Source: UBA961 sp014191195
GTDB taxonomy: Bacteria > Bacteroidota > Ignavibacteria > Kapaibacteriales > UBA961
DNA length: 64,000 nucleotides
Assembly: GCA_964204605.1 (NCBI GenBank)
Contig: OZ123195.1
Location: forward strand, 124,001-188,000
Direction of reading: 5' to 3'
Shown here: piece by piece, positions 17,876 to 26,162 of the stretch
How positions within the stretch are numbered: the stretch's first letter is position 1
How the letters are laid out: the number at the start of each line of letters is the position of its first letter
The notes under the pieces: model-generated
The model's database searches: none
Told to the model about the DNA's origin: nothing
Seen by the model: only the letters and a program-made list of their open reading frames with translations
Program-made: the position numbers and the translations under genes

Positions 17876-18335
17876 GATTGCTATATGTAGCCTTGGTATA
17901 CTGTTTCCAATGCACGTATATGCTGTAGAAAAAGAGATTCCAGCTAAAGGTTTTACTTTGGGTATTCAAAGTAGCAATGCGGGAATATCTCTGGAATCAG
18001 CTTATAGTATAGGAAGTAGAGTAAATTGGGATAAAAGTGATCTAATAAAAGGATTGGGTACTATTTCTTTTGGAATAGAAACAGGACCTTTGACAAATAA
18101 AGATATTATCATAGCTCCAAAAGTATCATATACTATGAATTGGTTCATTTCTTTTGGAGCTTCTATGCTTTATTATACTGATTTTTCTCAGGGATCTTTA
18201 CGATTTAGACCAGAGATAGGGGTTTCGATGCTTGGGATTAGAGTATATCATGGTTGGAATTTTAGTGTCGATAAATATGTCTCTCTCCCATTGCATAATA
18301 GATTTATAGCTATTTCTTATTTTATTCCCATCTGA
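17847..18335 (+). CDS. Exported outer-membrane beta-barrel-like protein
   Basis: About 162 residues. The reading frame extends back to 17820, but starting at ATG 17847 gives a clean signal peptide, MNPVLDWLYKIAICSLG and then FPMHVYA, cleaved before VEKE. The mature part alternates polar and aromatic/hydrophobic residues as in membrane beta-strands (FGIETGPL, YTMNWFISFGASMLYYTDF, FRPEIGVSMLGI) and ends in strand-like YFIPI. It resembles small porin-like proteins, but no named family is recognised. The chosen start lies within the copZ-like gene, so translation is probably coupled to it. The 3' end overlaps the convergent BtuF-like gene by 19 bp. Confidence 0.6.
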   Translation: MNPVLDWLYKIAICSLGILFPMHVYAVEKEIPAKGFTLGIQSSNAGISLESAYSIGSRVNWDKSDLIKGLGTISFGIETGPLTNKDIIIAPKVSYTMNWFISFGASMLYYTDFSQGSLRFRPEIGVSMLGIRVYHGWNFSVDKYVSLPLHNRFIAISYFIPI

Positions 18336-19114
18336 TTTTTCTTCTGCCAATTATCAATTATACCTTGAATTATCGTGGCTCCGTCTATCAAAGCAGCTGG
18401 ACCAGGCTGTAAAATTATAGATGATTTTATGTCATAGATTTCATTGTGTTTTATTGCAGGAATTTTATTCCATCCTGGCCTTGCAAGTACTTTTTCTTTC
18501 TTAAACCCCTTACCACACCAAGAAGCAATCATAATATCTGGCATTTTTTCTAAAACTTTATCTGTTGATTCTAAAATCCTTCTTTTGGCATCGGGAAATT
18601 CACGATTCTCCTTAAATATATCAATTCCGCCACACAGTTCTATAATTTCACTAACCCAAGAAATACCTGTAATCAATGGGTCAAACCATTCTTCAAAATA
18701 TACTAAAGGTTGTATTGTTATTAATGAAGCTTTGGAAGAAATAGATTCTAAATGCTGAGTAATATGATCGATAAAAAGGAGTGATTGTTCTTGCTTATTA
18801 ACAAGTCTACCCAATTTTTCAATCATACTTAATATTCCCCTGATTGTTCGATGATTGAAACAATAGACTTCAATTCCAGCTTTAATAAGTTCTGCACAGA
18901 TTGGTGCTTGTAAATCACTCCAAGCCAATACAATATCTGGGTTTAATGCTAGTATGCCCTGAATATTAGCATCTAAATACGTTGATATTTTTGGTTTTGT
19001 TTTTCTAGCAATTGCAGGCCGAACTGTAAAACCAGAAATGCCAACAATATAGTCTTCGGCACCTAATGCATATAGAGTTTCTGTGGTTTCTTCTGTTAAA
19101 CAGATAATCCTCAT
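18317..19114 (-). CDS. BtuF/FepB-like substrate-binding-domain protein without signal peptide
   Basis: A 265-residue protein with the periplasmic-binding-protein-2 (TroA/BtuF-like) fold: the IICLTEETTETLYALGAEDYIVGISGFT opening, LDANIQGILALNPDIVLAWSD (about 45-65), GIEVYCFNHRTIRGIL and GCGGIDIF-type middle segment (WVSEIIELCGGIDIF). Canonical members bind cobalamin or ferric siderophores for an ABC importer. Here the protein begins directly at MRIICLTEE with no signal sequence or lipobox, and no permease or ATPase is adjacent. It may act in the cytoplasm, as some annotated cobalamin-binding proteins of this type appear to. Confidence 0.75.
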   Translation of the reverse strand: MRIICLTEETTETLYALGAEDYIVGISGFTVRPAIARKTKPKISTYLDANIQGILALNPDIVLAWSDLQAPICAELIKAGIEVYCFNHRTIRGILSMIEKLGRLVNKQEQSLLFIDHITQHLESISSKASLITIQPLVYFEEWFDPLITGISWVSEIIELCGGIDIFKENREFPDAKRRILESTDKVLEKMPDIMIASWCGKGFKKEKVLARPGWNKIPAIKHNEIYDIKSSIILQPGPAALIDGATIIQGIIDNWQKKNQMGIK

Positions 19115-19148
19115 TATTCACCAAATAAAGCTAGGAAAAAGATATGTA

Positions 19149-19523
19149 TTAATGAGAATTTGAAGTATGACAATGAGCCAATTTCCAATTACCATCATTA
19201 TGTCTAAAAACACATGTTTCTAATGCAGAAAATTGGGCATCTACAGAATTTGAAATTCCTTTAAATTCAATATTGTACATTGCAATAACAATATCAGAAC
19301 TACTAGAAGGAATGATACTTAAATTAGAAATATTGCAAGAATGAATTGTCCAATCTGATTGAGACATTGTATGAATAAATCCAGACTTATCGGTAGAAAA
19401 GCATTTATCAGAAAAGTAGGTAAAGTCATCAGATAAAAAAGTAGGAAGAATTTCCCAATTTTTTTGTGCAAATGTTTTATAATAAATAGATAATACAGAT
19501 TCGATTATTTGTACAAGTTCCAT
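19149..19523 (-). CDS. NTF2-like (SnoaL-type) domain protein
   Basis: A 124-residue soluble protein with the NTF2-like pattern: an N-terminal helix pair (VQIIESVLSIYYKTFAQKNW), the DDFTYFSDKCFSTDKSGFI segment, then strands ending in TCVFRHNDGNWKLAHCHTS (about 103-121), which is the classic last-strand signature of SnoaL/DUF4440-type proteins that reads W-x-(L/I)-x-H-x-H. Members range from small-molecule isomerases to binding proteins; nothing identifies the ligand. It lies between the BtuF-like gene and rlmB on the same strand, with short gaps, so cotranscription with rlmB is plausible. Confidence 0.65.
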   Translation of the reverse strand: MELVQIIESVLSIYYKTFAQKNWEILPTFLSDDFTYFSDKCFSTDKSGFIHTMSQSDWTIHSCNISNLSIIPSSSSDIVIAMYNIEFKGISNSVDAQFSALETCVFRHNDGNWKLAHCHTSNSH

Positions 19524-19560
19524 AACAATACGTAGAGATTAATGATAAAATGGTTGCTAA

Positions 19561-20328
19561 TTATGTGTGATTAAGTTGTCTGTTACGCTCAAACATAATA
19601 ATTGCTGCTGCAGCCGATGCATTTAATGATTCAATATTTCCTTTTATGGGTATAGTAATAAAAGCATCGCATTCTTTCCAAATAGCTGGGCGAATACCTT
19701 TGCCTTCGCTTCCAATAATAAGAACAATAGGTTTTTCATAGATGCCAGGATCAGTATAAGTAAAATCTGCTGTACCTGCAGTTCCAATAATAGTGAAACC
19801 AGCAGCTTTGCAATTTCTTATTGCGATTACCAGATTATCTGCTTTGGATACGGGCAAAAATTCAAGAGCTCCGGCGGCAGATTTAAAAGCAGCTGGAGTA
19901 ATTGGTGATGTATTGTCAACAGGTAAAATCATTCCTGAAATACCAGAACATTCTGCGGATCTTGCAATAGCACCAACATTAAAAGGATCACTTATTTCAT
20001 CTAAAGCAATCAGCATAGGATAATTTTGACTAGCTAGAGAGGTATCGATTAACTCATAAATATCAGAATAAGTTAATAATGGAGTTAAAGCAATTACACC
20101 TTGAGCAGAACCGCGTTCTAAAGGAATGCGCTTTTCCATATCATTAAATTTCATTTTATCGGCTATAGAGCACGCAACATTTTTTTGCCTAGCTTTAGTA
20201 CGAATTTCTTCGATGATATCACCATCGGATCCAAATTGGATAAAAATCTTCTCGATTAAGCGTCCAGCATTCAAGGCTTCATTTACAGCCCTTCTACCAT
20301 ATATATAATGACCTAGTTCATTCTTCAT
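19561..20328 (-). CDS. rlmB: 23S rRNA (guanosine-2'-O-)-methyltransferase RlmB
   Basis: A 255-residue SpoU/TrmH-family (SPOUT) methyltransferase. It has an N-terminal RNA-binding substrate domain starting at HYIYGRRAVNEAL. The C-terminal trefoil-knot domain has motif 1 LDEISDPFNVGAIARSAEC (about 110-128), motif 2 VLIIGSEGKGIRP (about 207-219) and motif 3 IPIKGNIESLNASAAAAIIMFE (about 227-248). The length and NIESLNASAA match RlmB, which modifies G2251 of 23S rRNA, although related TrmH-family enzymes cannot be excluded. It is divergent from queF with only 46 bp between starts. Confidence 0.9.
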   Translation of the reverse strand: MKNELGHYIYGRRAVNEALNAGRLIEKIFIQFGSDGDIIEEIRTKARQKNVACSIADKMKFNDMEKRIPLERGSAQGVIALTPLLTYSDIYELIDTSLASQNYPMLIALDEISDPFNVGAIARSAECSGISGMILPVDNTSPITPAAFKSAAGALEFLPVSKADNLVIAIRNCKAAGFTIIGTAGTADFTYTDPGIYEKPIVLIIGSEGKGIRPAIWKECDAFITIPIKGNIESLNASAAAAIIMFERNRQLNHT

Positions 20329-20374
20329 TTATTCGTAGAAATCCCGTATTTTTACAATCATTTTTACTGCATTA

Positions 20375-20761
20375 ATGCAGACATTACTAGTACAAAGATA
20401 CATCAATTATATGGAACGTCTTGAAACATTTCCTAATCCTTCTCCAGGAAGAAGATTTATAATTACTCATGTTTTACATGAATTTACATCTGTTTGTCCG
20501 TTGACAGGATTGCCTGATTTTGCAAAAGTTACTATAAGCTATATTCCAGATGGAATCTGCTTAGAATTAAAAGCTCTGAAATATTATTTCCTAGAATTTA
20601 GGAATATGGGCATTTTTTATGAAGCTGTTACAAATAAAATTTTGGACGATTTAGTTGAAAGATGTAGTCCATTAGAAATGCGAATTACCACAGATTGGGG
20701 AATGAGAGGTGGTATGAGTAGCGTTATTGTTGCTGATTATGTTAAATCACAGGATCAGTAA
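20375..20761 (+). CDS. queF: NADPH-dependent 7-cyano-7-deazaguanine reductase
   Basis: A 128-residue unimodular QueF that reduces preQ0 to preQ1 in queuosine synthesis. The catalytic Cys lies in SVCPLTGLPDF (about 48-58). The QueF signature ELKALKYYFLEFRNMGIFYEAV (about 71-92) includes the conserved Glu and substrate-binding residues, followed by TTDWGMRGGMSS near the end. Its stop overlaps the queD start by one base (TAATG), so translational coupling is likely. The 46-bp leader is too short to hold a preQ1 riboswitch. Confidence 0.95.
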   Translation: MQTLLVQRYINYMERLETFPNPSPGRRFIITHVLHEFTSVCPLTGLPDFAKVTISYIPDGICLELKALKYYFLEFRNMGIFYEAVTNKILDDLVERCSPLEMRITTDWGMRGGMSSVIVADYVKSQDQ

Positions 20762-21192
20762 TGGAATCGATTATTGCTAAAGATTTTAATTGGGAAATGG
20801 GCCATCGTTTGCCTTTTCATACTGGCGGCTGCCAAAATATTCATGGTCATTCTTATAAAATGAGAGTTGAAATCAGTGGTAGAATAGACTCTTCTACTGG
20901 AATGGTAATGGATTATTTTGATATCAAAGCTTTAGTTCAGCCTATAGTAGATCAATTAGATCATTCATTTTTATGTGATTCATCTGATAAACTTCTTATG
21001 GATTTTTTTGCTCAGCATCCAATGAAAGTAAATTTTATTGACATGTATTCTACTGCAGAAAACATTGCATATTATATCTTACAGCAATTGATTCCAGGAT
21101 TTTCTTCTTTTACTTCTGTAAAAAAATTAACAGTGCGATTATGTGAAACAGAGAACACATATGCAGAAGCATGCTATGAATTTTCTCGATAA
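20761..21192 (+). CDS. queD: 6-carboxy-5,6,7,8-tetrahydropterin synthase
   Basis: A 143-residue tunnelling-fold enzyme of the PTPS family that makes 6-carboxytetrahydropterin from dihydroneopterin triphosphate in preQ0 synthesis. Zinc ligands are His in MGHRLPFH and the two His of CQNIHGHSYKM, whose Cys (residue 24) is the catalytic nucleophile. GMVMDYFDIK, LDHSFL and the C-terminal VRLCETENTYAEACY region complete the active site. It is coupled to queF; the remaining genes queC and queE are not in the window. Confidence 0.93.
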   Translation: MESIIAKDFNWEMGHRLPFHTGGCQNIHGHSYKMRVEISGRIDSSTGMVMDYFDIKALVQPIVDQLDHSFLCDSSDKLLMDFFAQHPMKVNFIDMYSTAENIAYYILQQLIPGFSSFTSVKKLTVRLCETENTYAEACYEFSR

Positions 21193-21218
21193 TTCAAATT
21201 TAAATACAAAGAGTTGAT

Positions 21219-22661
21219 ATGTCAGTTCGCGTTCGCTTCGCACCTTCACCAACAGGTTATCTGCACATTGGTGGTTTAAGAACCGCTTTATATAATTATC
21301 TTTTTGCCCGTCATCATGGTGGAGAATGTTTACTTCGTATTGAAGATACAGATCAAACCCGATTTGTTGAAGGGGCAGAAGAAAATATTGTAGATATATG
21401 CAGATGGGCAGGTATGGAATTTGATGAAAGCCCAGAACATGGAGGGCCTTTCGGACCATACAGACAATCTGAAAGAACAGAGTTATATCGTTATTATGCT
21501 AATATTTTGTTAGAAGCACATATGGCTTATCGTGCATTTGATACTTCCGAAGAATTAGATGCAATGCGAGATAGACAAAAAAATGCTGGCATAGCCGCCA
21601 AATATGATAGAACAGTGATGCGAAGCGAATATACTCTTGGGGCTCAAGAAACACAAAGACTATTAGATGGCGGTGAGGATTATTGTATCAGACTCAAAGT
21701 TCCGGCATCTGGAGATATACGTTTTTCTGATATTGTTCGTGGTGAAATCACTGTTAATGCTCGTGATATTGATGATCAAATATTAATGAAATCAGATGGA
21801 TTTCCTACATATCATTTGGCAAATGTAGTTGATGATCATTTAATGAAGATAACTCATGTAATTAGGGGGGAAGAATGGTTGCCTTCAACACCAAAGCATG
21901 TTTTACTCTATAAGGCATTCAATTGGGATATGCCTCAATTTGCTCATTTACCATTGCTGTTAAATCAAGATAAATCTAAAATGAGTAAAAGATTTGGGGA
22001 TGTTCTAGCAAAAAGCTTTCGTGAGAAAGGATATTTTGCTGATGCTTTAGTCAATTTTGTAGCTTTGCTTGGGTGGAATCCTACTTCAGACAGAGAAATA
22101 TTCTCATTACCAGAGTTAATTGAATCTTTCTCGCTAGATAAAGTTAATAAAGCAGGTGCTGTATTCGATACAAAAAAATTAGACTGGATGAATTCTCAAT
22201 ATCTTAGAGAAAAAGATCCTTCGGCATATATCAATTCAATACAACAATTATTACAAAAACAGAATATTTTGGTTGAAGATTCATATGTAGAAAGGGTATT
22301 TGTATTAATAAAAGAAAGAATTTCCTTTATTCACGAAGTACCTCATTTTGCTGATTATATGTTTACAGATTCTTATGTAATTGATGAAGAATATAAAGCA
22401 AAACATTGGACATCAGAATCGCCAGAAATAATAGAAAAAATACTTCCTTTCATTTCTTCCATACAAGATTTTACGCATGATACGATTAATACTATGATGA
22501 GTGATTTTACAAAAGAACAAAGTATTCAATCTAAGCTTATTATACATCCTCTGCGCTTAATACTAACAGGCAAACCTGTTGGTGCAGGTTTATATGATAC
22601 AATGGAAGTACTTGGCAAACAGAAATGTGTCCAAAGAATCCAAAATTTTCTCAATAATTAG
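21219..22661 (+). CDS. gltX: Glutamyl-tRNA synthetase
   Basis: A 480-residue class I aminoacyl-tRNA synthetase charging tRNA-Glu (and possibly tRNA-Gln where GatCAB operates). The Rossmann core shows RFAPSPTGYLHIGGLRTALYN (HIGH motif as HIGG, about residues 6-26) and KSKMSKRFGD (KMSKS motif, about 251-260). An LRIEDTDQTR segment and a C-terminal anticodon-binding helical domain ending in LGKQKCVQRI follow the family pattern. Length is normal for the discriminating bacterial enzyme. It is 26 bp downstream of queD on the same strand. Confidence 0.97.
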   Translation: MSVRVRFAPSPTGYLHIGGLRTALYNYLFARHHGGECLLRIEDTDQTRFVEGAEENIVDICRWAGMEFDESPEHGGPFGPYRQSERTELYRYYANILLEAHMAYRAFDTSEELDAMRDRQKNAGIAAKYDRTVMRSEYTLGAQETQRLLDGGEDYCIRLKVPASGDIRFSDIVRGEITVNARDIDDQILMKSDGFPTYHLANVVDDHLMKITHVIRGEEWLPSTPKHVLLYKAFNWDMPQFAHLPLLLNQDKSKMSKRFGDVLAKSFREKGYFADALVNFVALLGWNPTSDREIFSLPELIESFSLDKVNKAGAVFDTKKLDWMNSQYLREKDPSAYINSIQQLLQKQNILVEDSYVERVFVLIKERISFIHEVPHFADYMFTDSYVIDEEYKAKHWTSESPEIIEKILPFISSIQDFTHDTINTMMSDFTKEQSIQSKLIIHPLRLILTGKPVGAGLYDTMEVLGKQKCVQRIQNFLNN

Positions 22662-22672
22662 AAAGTATAATA

Positions 22673-23185
22673 ATGAAAGGCTTTTCTGAAGGTTTATTTG
22701 TGATTGGTATATTGTGTATTTTACAATGTGTAAATGGCTGTACTGCATCGTATAAATCTTGTATTAATGAAAGAACTGATCAAACAATCATCCGATGGGG
22801 TGATTATGTTGTTGCCGATGGAACATTTCATGGATATGAGTATCGCGCTAAAGATTTAGGTGTTTATACAGTTCAAAAACAGTTGCAACATAACGAAATA
22901 CAGTATCAAAGAATAGATACAGTGCAAGCCCAAGTATTTTGTAAGCGACTAAATACAATCATCGATACATTTTCTGAGATTCAGTCTTTATATTCACCTG
23001 GCACAATAGGTAGAAGCGTAGAATATATTAATCAAAAAACAATGATTGCAAAAAAAGCGATTTGGAATCCATTGTTTCAAACATATGGAAGTAAAGAATT
23101 TAGAGCAATATATGATTCTTTAATGCATACAGTTTCTATTAAAAACAGATGGCCAGATACAATTATTCATAATACAGTTAAATGA
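22673..23185 (+). CDS. Hypothetical lipoprotein
   Basis: A 170-residue protein with an N-terminal hydrophobic segment ending in VNGC, a plausible lipobox with the lipidated Cys at residue 23, then a polar mature domain. Within it, the stretches GDYVVADGTFHGYEYR and YSPGTIGRSVEYINQKTMIAKKAIWNPLF suggest a small mixed alpha/beta domain. I do not recognise the family. It sits 11 bp after gltX and just upstream of the sigma-54 activator, so it is probably cotranscribed with one or both. It is likely envelope-anchored. Confidence 0.65.
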   Translation: MKGFSEGLFVIGILCILQCVNGCTASYKSCINERTDQTIIRWGDYVVADGTFHGYEYRAKDLGVYTVQKQLQHNEIQYQRIDTVQAQVFCKRLNTIIDTFSEIQSLYSPGTIGRSVEYINQKTMIAKKAIWNPLFQTYGSKEFRAIYDSLMHTVSIKNRWPDTIIHNTVK

Positions 23186-23230
23186 TACATTTTAGAAAAT
23201 TATGCCCATAATGTGGGAGGGACAAATCAA

Positions 23231-24637
23231 TTGAGTGCTGAATATTCTATATTATTGGTGGATGATAATCCCGAGTTTACTGCCACTATGGCTGATATTA
23301 TCAATGGGTTTGGGTGGCACACGCATTGTTGCAGTTCTCCAGAGGAGGCATTTGGGTATTTAGAGCAACATAGTAAAAAAACATCATTGTTATTACTAGA
23401 TATTGAGTTTACTACATCGCATTTAGATGGTTTAGATGCTTTGGCAATTACAGTGAAAAAGTACCCATCTTTACCTGTAATAATGATTTCTGGAAAAGGA
23501 ACGATAGAAAATGCAGTAAGGGCTACTAAACTTGGTGCAGTTAATTTTATCGAGAAAAGTAATATAAGTACAGACAGAGTAAAAGAAGTGTTAATTAGCA
23601 CATTAGAGCGATTAGCGATTCAATCGCAACATCATGACTTATTGAAACTTATTGAACAGCAAGGGATTATCGGAAAAAGTAAAGCAATATTAAATGTAGC
23701 TGATAAAATTATTTTATATGGAAAAACAGATCTTAATGTTTTAGTAACAGGCGAAACAGGAACAGGAAAAAAACTAGTAGCCCAGGCTTTGCATTCTGTA
23801 AGTAAACGAGGAAAACATGGTATAGTTACTGTTGATATACCTAATATACCTCGTGAATTGTTTCAAAGTGAATTGTTTGGTCATGTTAAAGGCGCTTTCT
23901 CGGGTGCTTTTGAAAATAAAAAAGGATTATTTCACGAAGCAAATAAAGGGACATTATTCCTTGATGAGATAGGAGATTTACCATTAAATCTTCAAGCTAA
24001 TTTATTGTTGCCGATAGAAACAAAAAAAATCAGAAAAGTAGGTTCTGTAGAATCAGAATCAGTAGATGTTAGATTTATATCTGCAACAGATAGAGATTTA
24101 TTATCTGCTATGAGAGAAGGAAAATTCAGAGAGCAGTTATATCATAGATTGCGTGAATGTGAGATAACAATTCCACCTTTAAGTGAAAGAATCGAAGATA
24201 TTCCTTTGATTATAGATAATTATACAAATATTCATAATCAGGAACAACAAGATGGCAAATCATTTTCACCATCTGCTATAGAATATCTTCAAAATCACAC
24301 ATGGAAAGGAAATGTAAGAGAACTTATAAGTTTATTAAGGCTTGTACTTCAAATTGTATCTTCTCCAATTATAGAAATATCTGATCTGCATGGAATTACT
24401 GCGCCAAATTCTCATCAAATTTCAGTGCCAACAAGTAAAGATCAATTTTCTGTAACAAGTGATGGATTATTAAAAGATGATATTGCCCGTGCCGATCAAA
24501 TGAAAATCGTTGCTACATTGCAAAAATGTAATGGAAATGTTAGTAAAGCTGCCGTTCAACTTGGTATAAGCAGAGAAACATTACATAATAAAATACGTAG
24601 ATATGCAATAAATACAAATGAATACAGAGCCAGATAA
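23231..24637 (+). CDS. Sigma-54-dependent response regulator (NtrC family)
   Basis: Receiver domain: acidic pair DD in LLVDDNPE, phospho-acceptor Asp in LLLLDIEF, MISGKG and the conserved Lys in NFIEKS. AAA+ domain: Walker A GETGTGKK, GAFSGA (the sigma-54 contact loop, usually GAFTGA), Walker B TLFLDEIGDL and an Arg-containing sensor region. A C-terminal Fis-type helix-turn-helix is NVSKAAVQLGISRETLHNKI. The frame is open from GTG 23213, but GGGAGGG at 23215-23221 is a good ribosome site for TTG 23231, giving MSAEYSILLVDDN. No histidine kinase is adjacent, so it is an orphan regulator. Its 3' end overlaps the longest form of the next ORF. Confidence 0.9.
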   Translation: MSAEYSILLVDDNPEFTATMADIINGFGWHTHCCSSPEEAFGYLEQHSKKTSLLLLDIEFTTSHLDGLDALAITVKKYPSLPVIMISGKGTIENAVRATKLGAVNFIEKSNISTDRVKEVLISTLERLAIQSQHHDLLKLIEQQGIIGKSKAILNVADKIILYGKTDLNVLVTGETGTGKKLVAQALHSVSKRGKHGIVTVDIPNIPRELFQSELFGHVKGAFSGAFENKKGLFHEANKGTLFLDEIGDLPLNLQANLLLPIETKKIRKVGSVESESVDVRFISATDRDLLSAMREGKFREQLYHRLRECEITIPPLSERIEDIPLIIDNYTNIHNQEQQDGKSFSPSAIEYLQNHTWKGNVRELISLLRLVLQIVSSPIIEISDLHGITAPNSHQISVPTSKDQFSVTSDGLLKDDIARADQMKIVATLQKCNGNVSKAAVQLGISRETLHNKIRRYAINTNEYRAR

Positions 24638-24638
24638 T

Positions 24639-25121
24639 ATGAGGTGTTTCATTGCATTAAGATATAGTATTCTCACACTTTTATTGTCTTCATGTTCTTT
24701 GATGAATAATACAATTGGTAATGACTATGAAAATTATCAGTTCTTAATGAGTAAAACCACTTGCAGAGGCAATTGTCCAGTATATTCGATAACTTTATAT
24801 GGAAATGGCCAAATATCATATGAAGGATTTCAGAATGTTAATACAATAGGTAGACAGCAAGGTTCAATACAAACCGATTCTGTGATTGCTATTTTACAAG
24901 AATTGAATAGAATGCAGTATTATGATTTGAAATATGAATATTCACATCAACATATTACAGATATGCCTTCGGTGATTACACAAATTATCTATAGTAAAAA
25001 TGGGATTGGCTCATCTAAGCAAGTTGTTGATTATCAAGGTGATAAGTCAACACCTATTGAATTAAGAAAGCTATATGATAGAATTGAATCTATGATTGCT
25101 CAGTTTCATTGGATACGATAA
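24639..25121 (+). CDS. Predicted lipoprotein with DUF6438-like domain
   Basis: About 160 residues from ATG 24639 (MRCFIALRYS). The ORF also opens at 24618, inside the preceding gene, but that start gives a poor signal peptide. A hydrophobic segment ends in LLLSSC, a lipobox with Cys at about residue 19. The mature part has TTCRGNCPVYSITLYGNGQISYEG, a Cys-x3-Cys-P-x-Y pattern typical of the small DUF6438 domain seen in Bacteroidota lipoproteins. Function of that domain is unknown. It sits between the sigma-54 activator and lepB on the same strand. Confidence 0.7.
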   Translation: MRCFIALRYSILTLLLSSCSLMNNTIGNDYENYQFLMSKTTCRGNCPVYSITLYGNGQISYEGFQNVNTIGRQQGSIQTDSVIAILQELNRMQYYDLKYEYSHQHITDMPSVITQIIYSKNGIGSSKQVVDYQGDKSTPIELRKLYDRIESMIAQFHWIR

Positions 25122-25147
25122 ATGTATTCAAATATTAAGTGAAAAAT

Positions 25148-26095
25148 ATGAAAGAACACATTCAAAAGCTACAAAATTGGAATGCCAAAAGAAAAGCATC
25201 TATCAAAGAGCCTGAAACATTTACAGAACACGTTATAGCATGGTTTAAAACTGTTTTTAGTGCAGTATTTTTTATTATGATTATTAATGGCCTTTTTTTT
25301 GGTTCTTTTGTAGTACCAACCGGTTCTATGGAAGACACCGTTGCTACTGGAGATTTTGTATTTGTTAATAGGCTTATTTATGCGCCTTCTACTCCGCAAA
25401 TGGTGCCTTTTATTAATAAACCCTTACCATTTTATAGATTTCCTGGATATAGCACTCCAAAACAAGGTGATGTTATTGTATTCATTTATCCTGGTGATAG
25501 AGATCAAGTTGAATCAACAGATTTTACGTATTATTTGAAGCGTTGTGTTGCAGTTGCTGGAGATACATTGCAAATAATTAATTCTAAAATACAAGTGAAT
25601 GGCAAAGAATATCCATTGCCACAATATGGAAAGTTCGATATTTCTATGGATCCACCTGCTCAATTTCACCAAGAATGGATGGCAGCCCAGCAAGAGCATA
25701 CATTTCCAGTGGGCAGAAATTATACTAGAGATAATTGGGGTCCAATCAGAATACCAAAAATTGGTGATATCATTGATCTTACTATTGCTAATGTAAAAGA
25801 ATGGGAAACCTTTATTAGACGTGAAGGACATACCATTGCAGTAGAAGACCAGACAATCCTAATCGATGGAAAACAAGCAAACTCATATACAGTAAAAAAA
25901 GATTATTGCTTTGGTATGGGCGATAATCGTAATAATAGCGAAGATAGTCGCTATTGGGGTTTTGTACCCATGGAAAGCATTATTGGAACTCCAATGATAG
26001 TGTATTGGTCTTGGGATACCGGACGTCCAATAACAGATTTCTTCAAAAAAGTTGCTTCTATAAGATGGTCTAGAATTGGAACAATTATTCGATAA
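25148..26095 (+). CDS. lepB: Signal peptidase I
   Basis: An inner-membrane serine protease that removes Sec/Tat signal peptides. One N-terminal membrane helix (about 30-58) leads into box B, VPTGSMEDTVATGDFVFVNR, with the catalytic Ser. Box D, YYLKRCVAVAGD, holds the general-base Lys, and box E is GMGDNRNNSEDSRYWG. A GTG at 25139 is in frame, but the ATG at 25148 is preferred. The insert between boxes D and E (about 150-240) is larger than in minimal enzymes, as is common in Bacteroidota. Envelope-directed genes surround it. Confidence 0.95.
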   Translation: MKEHIQKLQNWNAKRKASIKEPETFTEHVIAWFKTVFSAVFFIMIINGLFFGSFVVPTGSMEDTVATGDFVFVNRLIYAPSTPQMVPFINKPLPFYRFPGYSTPKQGDVIVFIYPGDRDQVESTDFTYYLKRCVAVAGDTLQIINSKIQVNGKEYPLPQYGKFDISMDPPAQFHQEWMAAQQEHTFPVGRNYTRDNWGPIRIPKIGDIIDLTIANVKEWETFIRREGHTIAVEDQTILIDGKQANSYTVKKDYCFGMGDNRNNSEDSRYWGFVPMESIIGTPMIVYWSWDTGRPITDFFKKVASIRWSRIGTIIR

Positions 26096-26117
26096 TCAAC
26101 GCATAGAATGTCAATAT

Positions 26118-26148
26118 ATTCACTAGTAAAAATCTCGTCTTTTTACAT
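26118..26148 (+). promoter_or_regulatory. Candidate promoter/operator motif upstream of cdaA
   Basis: ATTCACTA (26118-26125) and TTTTACAT (26141-26148), separated by 15 nt and ending 14 nt before the cdaA ATG. The arrangement matches that upstream of the exonuclease gene on the minus strand. Its role is inferred from recurrence. Confidence 0.3.
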
Positions 26149-26162
26149 AATAAATCTAATGT

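Noticed and set aside
20329..20374. preQ1 riboswitch upstream of queF
   Set aside because: The spacer is only 46 bp between divergent starts and shows no such structure.
23314..23332. Sigma-54 promoter-like TGGCAC-N5-TTG
   Set aside because: It is inside the activator's own coding sequence and lacks the full -12 GC element.
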